A stretch of DNA of 6,879 nt. Source: Bacillota bacterium (GTDB taxonomy: Bacteria; Bacillota; Clostridia; Christensenellales; Borkfalkiaceae). Below the pieces are notes generated by a model that saw only the letters and a program-made list of their open reading frames with translations, was not told where the DNA came from and ran no database searches. The stretch covers positions 1 through 6,879 of the forward strand of contig QAKO01000024.1 in assembly GCA_003343765.1 (NCBI GenBank). The letters are read 5' to 3'. Made by a program: the position numbers and the translations under genes. Positions 1 through 5,085 of the stretch are shown piece by piece. Position 1 is the first letter of the stretch. Every line of letters starts with the position of its first letter.

Positions 1-932
1 GTAATCAAAAGATCGGGAATCATGTCATAAGAAAGTGTGCGCAGATACTCTGAAATCAAAGTGTCCAGTTTACGGAATTCGGGCATCTGCTTCACGCTGA
101 TCGCCCCGTCCAGCGCAGACTTGATCCCGTCAATTTTTTTCTCCAGCTCCTGCATACTGCGCTCGCCCGCCCCGGCGACCGCCGCGCCTGCCGCGGCTCC
201 CGCCATTCCGCCGGTCATGATCCCGACAATATGCTGCGCCAACGCTTCATAATCGATCCCGCTGACCATCTTCGACGCCACGCGCTCCGCCAGCTGATCG
301 TAATCGACCGGCTGCAAAGCATTCAGTTTCTCATCCAGAGCCGTCAGACTACCGCTCACCGCACTGATATTTTCGCCGAGAGGCTTTAACGTCTCTTCCA
401 GCGCAGAAACATCCGTCCCCTTGATCGCATCGATCTTCGCCGATAAATCATCGTAGATCGCCATATCCTGCTTGTATGTGTATTTCATCTCCTGCAGAAT
501 ATCGTCGCGCATCTTTTCTATGTCCATCGAAAGTCCCGTATACATGCTTTCAATGGCAAGCGAAGGATCTCCCTTTCGGAAGCTGACCACCGCCGTATCA
601 TCTTTTTTATAAGCAAGAGAATCTTCTTTCACCGCAGGCGCCGCAGCTTCCTTCGGTACCGGAGCCGCCGTTGCGCGTTTCTCCTCTTCCTTCGCGATCT
701 CCGCTAAAATCCCCTCTTTCTGCTTTTCCAGTTCCCGTATAAAATCTTCTACCGTAGAACGTTTATATCCGCCGAATTCATCCGAAACCGCCTGCCCTCG
801 CTGTTTGCGCAATGCCGCGATCTCGTCCATCGATGCTAAAATCCCGCGCATTTCCGTAAGATATTTATCCGTCGCTTTCAGCCGCTCAACCGCAGAAAGC
901 CCGTTCAGTTTTTGGCGAATCGTTTCAGACAT
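1..932 (-). CDS. Unrecognised coiled-coil protein with DivIVA-like motif and glycine zipper (N-terminal part)
   Basis: I do not recognise this protein as a named family. The frame is open for 310 codons from the ATG at 932 to the left edge, where it is cut. An in-frame stop lies at 951-953 and no other ATG intervenes; a GAGGGGG ribosome binding site (937-943) supports this start. Visible parts are: a helical N-terminus (1-50); FGGYKRSTVEDFIREL (53-68), which resembles the start of a DivIVA/GpsB domain (aromatic, GY, then V and F at fixed spacing) and runs into a Lys/Glu-rich helix to about 86; an Ala/Pro linker (88-101); long amphipathic helices (125-205); two related segments, DYDRLAERVASKM (210-222) and DYEALAQHIVGIM (227-239); and a Gly/Ala stretch with GxxxGxxxG spacing at G241, G245 and G249. 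Further helix follows to 310. There is no signal peptide. A cytoplasmic or membrane-associated scaffold is possible, but this is inference. It is divergent from serC and has its own candidate promoter. Confidence 0.85.
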   Translation of the reverse strand, partial: MSETIRQKLNGLSAVERLKATDKYLTEMRGILASMDEIAALRKQRGQAVSDEFGGYKRSTVEDFIRELEKQKEGILAEIAKEEEKRATAAPVPKEAAAPAVKEDSLAYKKDDTAVVSFRKGDPSLAIESMYTGLSMDIEKMRDDILQEMKYTYKQDMAIYDDLSAKIDAIKGTDVSALEETLKPLGENISAVSGSLTALDEKLNALQPVDYDQLAERVASKMVSGIDYEALAQHIVGIMTGGMAGAAAGAAVAGAGERSMQELEKKIDGIKSALDGAISVKQMPEFRKLDTLISEYLRTLSYDMIPDLLI

Positions 933-943
933 AATGCCCCCTC

Positions 944-978
944 GAAGATATTATCTTCTCTTTTTGCCGAAAACGGCA
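944..978 (-). promoter_or_regulatory. Two small inverted repeats in the leader of the 1-932 gene
   Basis: Between the candidate promoter and the ribosome binding site lie two perfect inverted repeats. One is TGCCG-AAAA-CGGCA (965-978), a 5-bp stem with a 4-base loop. The other is GAAGATA-T-TATCTTC (944-958), with 7-bp arms around a single base. The second abuts the ribosome binding site at 937-943 and could be an operator or an RNA stem that limits access to it. Neither matches a named regulator site that I recognise. Confidence 0.35.
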
Positions 979-993
979 GATTTGGTTATATTT

Positions 994-1022
994 ATTTTAC
1001 TATATTTCCCAAAAAAAGTAAA
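994..1022 (-). promoter_or_regulatory. Candidate sigma-A promoter for the 1-932 gene
   Basis: Read on the minus strand, TTTACT (1022-1017) is followed after 17 bases by TAAAAT (999-994). The -10 matches consensus at 5 of 6 positions and the -35 at 4 of 6. It would start transcription near 987, about 55 bases before the ATG at 932. The region is very AT-rich, so chance matches are likely and the call is tentative. Confidence 0.4.
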
Positions 1023-1122
1023 TACTTTTCCCGTTATTTTTTCAACGCGCGTTCATTTTTTGTTTCCTCTGCATTTTTTTGAAAAAATTTTGGTTCCGCC
1101 CCCGTTTCCGACTTGCAAAGAC

Positions 1123-1151
1123 TTGAAAAAAAATACAATTTATTGTATAAT
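1123..1151 (+). promoter_or_regulatory. serCA operon promoter (sigma-A type)
   Basis: TTGAAA (1123-1128) and a perfect TATAAT (1146-1151) are separated by exactly 17 bases, as expected for a housekeeping sigma-A promoter. The start of transcription would fall near 1158, leaving a leader of about 80 bases before serC. A 6-bp inverted repeat, ATACAA-TTTA-TTGTAT (1133-1148), sits between and over the -10 element and is well placed for a repressor, although its AT-rich content weakens that reading. Confidence 0.75.
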
Positions 1152-1169
1152 ATTTCATATATTTATTTG

Positions 1170-1211
1170 ACAGACGTCCGGGCTTTTGTGCCGTGTGACG
1201 TTCCGATCTGT
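1170..1211 (+). other. Foldable leader hairpin upstream of serC
   Basis: The serC leader can form a nested hairpin. ACAGA (1170-1174) pairs with TCTGT (1207-1211). ACGTC (1174-1178) pairs with GACGT (1197-1201), sharing base 1174 with the outer stem. GGC (1181-1183) pairs with GCC (1190-1192). An asymmetric internal loop (1202-1206) separates the outer stems. It ends 12 bases before the ribosome binding site at 1224-1229. It has no U-run and no T-box signature, so it is not an obvious attenuator or T-box; it could be a stability element or chance. Confidence 0.3.
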
Positions 1212-1237
1212 AATAAAATCCCGAAGGAGTAAAGGAT

Positions 1238-2311
1238 ATGAGAGTTTATAATTTTTCGGCAGGTCCTTCCATGCTTCCGCTGGAAGTATTGGAAGAAGCG
1301 CAAAAAGAGTTCCTCGATTTCGCCGGCACCGGCATGAGCGTCACCGAGATCAGTCACCGCGACAAGGCCTTTTCATCCATTGTGGAAGAAGCCGAAGCCA
1401 ATCTCCGCGAACTGATGAATATTCCAGATAATTATTGCGTTCTGTTCGTACAGGGCGGCGCCAGCCAGCAATTCGCAGCCATTCCGCTCAACCTTATGAA
1501 AAGCGGAAAAGCCGACTACATCGTGACCGGAAATTTTGCAAAAAAAGCTTGGCAGGAAGGCAAAATTTACGGCGACGCGCGCATGGTTGCATCTTCCGAA
1601 GACAAAACTTATACTTATATCCCCGATGTGGATAAAATTGCATTCAACGACGATTCCGATTACGTACACATCACTTCCAACAACACGATTTTCGGTACAC
1701 GTTATATCAAATTCCCGAAAACAAAAGCACCTTTGGTGTGTGACATGAGCTCGGAGATTCTCTCCCGCGAAGTGGACGTCAATCAGTTCGGCGTGATTTA
1801 TGCAGGCGCACAGAAAAACCTCGCGCCCGCAGGCGTGACCATCGTCATCGCCCGCAAAGATCTGATCGAGAATCCGCTCCCCATCTGCCCCACCATGCTC
1901 AAATGGAAAACACAGGCAGACAACGACTCGCTTTATAACACCCCGCCCTGCTTCTCGATCTATATGGCAAACCTCGTCCTTCGTCACCTTAAAAAACTGG
2001 GCGGCGTCAAAGAGATCAATAAGATCAACGAATACAAAGCAGGTCTTTTGTACGATTTCATCGACAATTCTTCTTTCTATACGAACAGCGTCGTCAAGGA
2101 ATTCCGTTCCATCATGAACGTTCCTTTCGTGACCCCCTCCAAGGAAATGGATGAAAAATTCGTAAAAGAAGCAAAAGCGGAAGGCTTGGTCACGCTCAAG
2201 GGCCATCGCCTGGTCGGCGGTATGCGCGCATCCATCTACAACGCTATGCCTGTCGAAGGCGTGCAAAAGCTCATCGAATTCATGAAAAAATTCGAAAAGG
2301 AAAACGCATAA
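1238..2311 (+). CDS. serC: Phosphoserine aminotransferase
   Basis: SerC transfers the amino group of glutamate to 3-phosphohydroxypyruvate, giving 3-phosphoserine and 2-oxoglutarate, the second step of serine synthesis; the family also acts in pyridoxal phosphate synthesis in some bacteria. It is a cytoplasmic PLP enzyme of aminotransferase class V. The 357-residue length is normal. The N-terminus NFSAGPSMLP (5-14) is the family signature. ISHRDKAF (38-45) holds the phosphate-contacting HR pair, GGASQQF (73-79) is the cofactor phosphate-binding segment, and GAQKNLAPAG (190-199) carries the PLP lysine K193. GGMRASIYNAM (327-337) holds the C-terminal substrate-binding arginine R330. The start is fixed by AAGGAG at 1224-1229, 8 bases before the ATG, and an in-frame stop at 1211-1213. 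It is first in a two-gene operon; serA follows 10 bases after its stop. Nothing in the protein looks broken. Confidence 0.97.
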   Translation: MRVYNFSAGPSMLPLEVLEEAQKEFLDFAGTGMSVTEISHRDKAFSSIVEEAEANLRELMNIPDNYCVLFVQGGASQQFAAIPLNLMKSGKADYIVTGNFAKKAWQEGKIYGDARMVASSEDKTYTYIPDVDKIAFNDDSDYVHITSNNTIFGTRYIKFPKTKAPLVCDMSSEILSREVDVNQFGVIYAGAQKNLAPAGVTIVIARKDLIENPLPICPTMLKWKTQADNDSLYNTPPCFSIYMANLVLRHLKKLGGVKEINKINEYKAGLLYDFIDNSSFYTNSVVKEFRSIMNVPFVTPSKEMDEKFVKEAKAEGLVTLKGHRLVGGMRASIYNAMPVEGVQKLIEFMKKFEKENA

Positions 2312-2321
2312 GGAGTTTATC

Positions 2322-3479
2322 ATGGCTAAAATTTTAAAACTCAACGAAATAAGCGAAGTCGCAGCCAAGGAATTCCCCGCTGATTATACTTTTTCCGCGG
2401 ACGTCAAAAATCCAGACGGGATCATGCTCCGCAGCTTCAATATGCACGAATACCCCCTCAACGACGAACTTCTCGCCGTTGCCCGCGCAGGCGCCGGTAC
2501 AAACAATATTCCCATCCCTGCCTGCACCGAAAAAGGTATCGTCGTGTTTAATACGCCCGGCGCAAATGCAAACGCCGTCAAAGAACTCGTCATCTGCGAA
2601 CTTTTCCTCGGCGGCAGAAAGATCACCGACGCAATCGACTGGGTCAAGTCTCTCAAAGGAACCGAAGGTATTTCCAAAGCGGTTGAAAAAGGCAAATCCA
2701 AATTTGTCGGCCATGAGATTCTCGGCAAAACCCTCGGCGTGGTCGGTCTGGGTGCCATCGGCGTACTCGTTGCAAACACGGCCGCAAACCTCGGTATGAA
2801 CGTGCTCGGCTATGACCCTTACCTTTCCGTACAGGCAGCCCTGCATCTGGATAACCGCGTTAAAACCGCCGATCTGGATACAGTGCTCAGACAGTCCGAC
2901 TTTATTACCGTTCATGTACCGCTCACGCCCTCCACGGATAAAATGTTCAACGCGGACGCTTTTGCGAAAATGAAAGAGGGAAGCGTTCTTATCAACAATT
3001 CCCGCGGCGAACTCACCGACGAGGATGCCGTTATCGCCGCTGTGGAAAGCGGAAAACTTGAACGCTATATCACCGATTTCCCCTCCGACAAACTCATCGG
3101 AGTCAAAAATATTATCTGCGTTCCGCACCTGGGAGCTTCTACCCCCGAAGCGGAAGATAACTGTGCGGCAATGGCGGCGCAAGAACTCGTCGATTACATC
3201 GAAAACGGGAATATCACGCACAGCGTTAATTTCCCCGACGTAAGCGCACCCCGTTCTTCCGTCAGCAGGCTTGCGATCATGCACGGAAACGTGGAAGGAG
3301 CTATCTCCGCTATTACTTCCATTATTTCCGGAAACAATATCAACATCGCAAACATCATCGATAAATCCAAGGGTGAAAAAGCATATATGCTTCTCGATCT
3401 CGATACCAAACCCTCCGACAAGATCATCGATGAAATCAAAAAACTCGACAGCGTGATCCGCGTCCGTATTTTTGACTAA
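2322..3479 (+). CDS. serA: D-3-phosphoglycerate dehydrogenase, compact ACT-containing form
   Basis: SerA oxidises 3-phosphoglycerate to 3-phosphohydroxypyruvate with NAD, the first step of serine synthesis. The protein has 385 residues, shorter than the E. coli form (about 410) and the long form with an extra domain (about 525). The order is: a split substrate-binding domain with RAGAGTNNI (near 54-62); the Rossmann domain with GVVGLGAIG and an acidic residue in YDPY for NAD; R228 in NNSRGEL; H269 in VPHLGAST; and a C-terminal ACT domain (about 317-385). H321, N323 and N341 align with the E. coli serine-contacting H344, N346 and N364, so serine feedback control is inferred. The usual DVFxxEP segment with the third catalytic residue, Glu, is shortened to TDFPSDKL (251-258). 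I recall this pattern from clostridial SerA proteins, and the serC linkage keeps the assignment firm. The ribosome binding site AGGAG (2311-2315) touches the serC stop codon. A strong terminator follows. Confidence 0.95.
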   Translation: MAKILKLNEISEVAAKEFPADYTFSADVKNPDGIMLRSFNMHEYPLNDELLAVARAGAGTNNIPIPACTEKGIVVFNTPGANANAVKELVICELFLGGRKITDAIDWVKSLKGTEGISKAVEKGKSKFVGHEILGKTLGVVGLGAIGVLVANTAANLGMNVLGYDPYLSVQAALHLDNRVKTADLDTVLRQSDFITVHVPLTPSTDKMFNADAFAKMKEGSVLINNSRGELTDEDAVIAAVESGKLERYITDFPSDKLIGVKNIICVPHLGASTPEAEDNCAAMAAQELVDYIENGNITHSVNFPDVSAPRSSVSRLAIMHGNVEGAISAITSIISGNNINIANIIDKSKGEKAYMLLDLDTKPSDKIIDEIKKLDSVIRVRIFD

Positions 3480-3503
3480 AATAAGTTTTTTATGCATATT
3501 CTG

Positions 3504-3538
3504 CTTGGCGGCGGGGATTCCCGCCGCCAAGTTTTTTT
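3504..3538 (+). terminator. Rho-independent terminator of serCA
   Basis: A perfect 12-bp GC-rich stem, CTTGGCGGCGGG (3504-3515) with its complement at 3520-3531, encloses a GATT loop. Seven T residues (3532-3538) follow directly. It begins 25 bases after the serA stop codon and is a textbook intrinsic terminator. Confidence 0.95.
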
Positions 3539-3618
3539 ATTCACGATTTGTTCGGTTGCAAAATACCTTTCCCAAAACTTTATTCAGCATCCCGTAACTG
3601 AAAATTCCGCATTTATGC
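3539..3618. other. Short intergenic stretch between two terminators, no gene seen
   Basis: These 80 bases separate the serCA terminator from a second plus-strand terminator. No open frame with a ribosome binding site and no convincing promoter pair was found. It could be a relic of a lost gene or the body of a small RNA ending at the second terminator. The sequence alone does not decide. Confidence 0.3.
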
Positions 3619-3654
3619 CGCGGCGCGCAAATTTATTTTTGCGCCGCGTTTTTT
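3619..3654 (+). terminator. Second plus-strand intrinsic terminator
   Basis: CGCGGCGC (3619-3626) pairs with GCGCCGCG (3641-3648) across a 14-base loop and is followed by six T residues (3649-3654). An alternative fold bulges two bases and adds a GCAAA/TTTGC stem (3627-3631 with 3638-3642), shortening the loop. The T-run lies on the plus strand, so it is either a backup for serCA or the end of an unseen short transcript. Confidence 0.75.
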
Positions 3655-3683
3655 CCTTCAAACCATGCAGAACATCAAAGATA

Positions 3684-3717
3684 CAAAGGAAGGCGCCGCA
3701 ATCGGCGCCTTCCTTTG
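3684..3717 (-). terminator. Probable terminator of the minus-strand AAA+/DUF2357 operon
   Basis: A perfect 14-bp stem, CAAAGGAAGGCGCC (3684-3697) with its complement at 3704-3717, encloses a 6-base loop. It lies 18 bases past the stop codon at 3736 of the minus-strand gene. The sequence after the hairpin on the minus strand is only modestly T-rich (TATCTTTG) with no clean U-run. It is therefore a strong hairpin with a weak tail. No T-run follows on the plus strand either. Confidence 0.65.
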
Positions 3718-3728
3718 ATAGTTCACGG

Positions 3729-3750
3729 CCGAAGATCAGATGTTCTTCGG
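3729..3750. repeat. Inverted repeat overlapping the stop codon of the 3736-5085 gene
   Basis: CCGAAGA (3729-3735) and TCTTCGG (3744-3750) form a perfect 7-bp stem around an 8-base loop containing the stop codon TGA (3738-3736 on the minus strand). It sits just ahead of the terminator hairpin and may protect the transcript end or be chance. Confidence 0.4.
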
Positions 3751-5085
3751 CTGTTCTTCTTCGTTTGTAAGGACATTGAATTGGTTGATCCAGACAGTTT
3801 TGTCGTCGATAAAGGAATAGACCGCACCGCAGTCTTCGCATTTGTAAAAATAACCTTTATCGTCCAACACATTGCTGCCGCAAATAAGACACAATCTGCT
3901 GTAAATGGATTTATCCGCTTCGAACGTGAATACCGTGCAACGCACGATCGATTCCAGATCCTTCAGTGAATTTTTATTGCCCGGCACCACACAGGCGGCG
4001 CGGTCACTGTAATCTGTCTTGTGCATGCTCACGACAAACTGATTGTTTTTCGAATACGGCTCCGAAATATCCGTATGCAGTTCAATGACCGTCGTTTGCT
4101 GCGAGCGCATTTTCGCGCACTGCACCAAAACGGTGATCTTGTCGGGATCGGCATTGATGACCACGTTGAACAGACCGTTTGACAAACAGAAATCCTGCAA
4201 TCGGAAGTCCTTTTCGATCTGCGAAAACTGCACATCCCTTGTGATTTTGAAGCCCTGACGCACATAGCAATCGATCATCGCCAGCGATACGAATGCGCAA
4301 TACACCGATTTCTGCTGTTCCAGCGTCAAAAGCGACAACCCAGCATAAAATTCATCCAGAAAACGCCACAGCTTGAAACAGCCGTGATAATTTGCGTTGT
4401 GTATGAAAAGATTCGTCGCCTCCGGCCGTCCCGAAAACCTGGGACAATTCGACATGATCTTATAAAACGAACTGTTGCGCAGCTGCGTAAGCTTTCCGCG
4501 CAGATAAAACAGCTTTTTATAATCGGTGAACGAACGCGGATCGCTGTTTTTGTAAAGATCGCTGTCGATCAGCTTTACAAGGTCGAGCTTGTTCAGTGAC
4601 GAACTCTGAAAGTATGCCTCATACATATTTTTGACGCCGTCTTTCGCATACTCCATCGGCAGATTCAGAAAGCGGATCACCTTGTCGATCAGCGAACGCA
4701 CAACTCTGTTTTCATAGGTATTGTATTCGTCCTCGTTCGTTTTGGCGTAAACATATTCGGGAACGATTTTTTTACCCTTTTTCTTCCAGAGTTTCGGGTC
4801 TTTTACCGTCATCTGAATACCTTGCGGCGTCAGATTGCTCGCAAGTTCCGTGCGTACCTGCGTGTATTCGCTCTTTAAGATAATGTACGGAGCACGCACG
4901 ACTTCGATCAGCTGCGGCAGGCAGCTCTCGATCCGATCGACCAACACCGCCGTATCCAGCTTGTCCGACGTGGGAATATAAAACGAAAATTCACCCTTTT
5001 TCTCCGCTTGAAGGAGCTGCGCAACCGTGCGCAGCTCCCCCGCAGAAAATTGCTTGTTGAATTTTTCCAGTGAAGCAACAGACAT
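3736..5085 (-). CDS. DUF2357/McrC-like partner protein with C-terminal zinc ribbon
   Basis: This 449-residue soluble protein is probably the effector or adaptor subunit of the AAA+ ATPase encoded just upstream. The best recognisable segment is DEYNTYENRVVRSLI (119-133), which matches the conserved D-x-x-x-x-ENR-hydrophobic helix of DUF2357 proteins, usually partnered with McrB-like ATPases and often fused to a PD-(D/E)XK nuclease. An N-terminal beta-rich part (about 30-115) comes first and a long helical part (about 125-280) follows. Where a nuclease core would be expected (about 285-340), I see VQCAK (321-325) in place of a (D/E)xK motif, so nuclease activity is doubtful. C399, C402, C416 and C419 form a CxxC-x13-CxxC zinc ribbon, perhaps for nucleic acid or protein contact. 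The ATG at 5085 overlaps the upstream stop by one base (TGATG), and AGAGGAAG upstream can serve as ribosome binding site, so translation is probably coupled. The family call is moderately firm; the function is inferred. Confidence 0.8.
   Translation of the reverse strand: MSVASLEKFNKQFSAGELRTVAQLLQAEKKGEFSFYIPTSDKLDTAVLVDRIESCLPQLIEVVRAPYIILKSEYTQVRTELASNLTPQGIQMTVKDPKLWKKKGKKIVPEYVYAKTNEDEYNTYENRVVRSLIDKVIRFLNLPMEYAKDGVKNMYEAYFQSSSLNKLDLVKLIDSDLYKNSDPRSFTDYKKLFYLRGKLTQLRNSSFYKIMSNCPRFSGRPEATNLFIHNANYHGCFKLWRFLDEFYAGLSLLTLEQQKSVYCAFVSLAMIDCYVRQGFKITRDVQFSQIEKDFRLQDFCLSNGLFNVVINADPDKITVLVQCAKMRSQQTTVIELHTDISEPYSKNNQFVVSMHKTDYSDRAACVVPGNKNSLKDLESIVRCTVFTFEADKSIYSRLCLICGSNVLDDKGYFYKCEDCGAVYSFIDDKTVWINQFNVLTNEEEQPKNI

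Noticed and set aside
805..1170. 121-codon plus-strand open frame running into the serC promoter
   Set aside because: It overlaps the supported minus-strand gene and its second half is AT-rich noncoding DNA translated into Phe/Ile/Lys runs.
1158..1237. T-box or known amino-acid riboswitch before serC
   Set aside because: The leader is only about 80 bases and lacks the conserved T-box antiterminator sequence and a terminator with U-run.
1373..2368. 331-codon open frame on the minus strand opposite serC
   Set aside because: It is wholly antisense to a well-supported serC, its translation is rich in Cys, His and Phe with no recognisable domain, and it is the usual shadow of codon bias.
2334..3530. 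398-codon open frame on the minus strand opposite serA
   Set aside because: It is antisense to the complete serA and crosses the terminator stem. Its composition is unlike a real protein and it has no recognisable motif.
3492..3770. 92-codon plus-strand open frame downstream of serA
   Set aside because: It spans two terminators and the end of the opposing gene, and has no ribosome binding site; it is not a plausible coding region.
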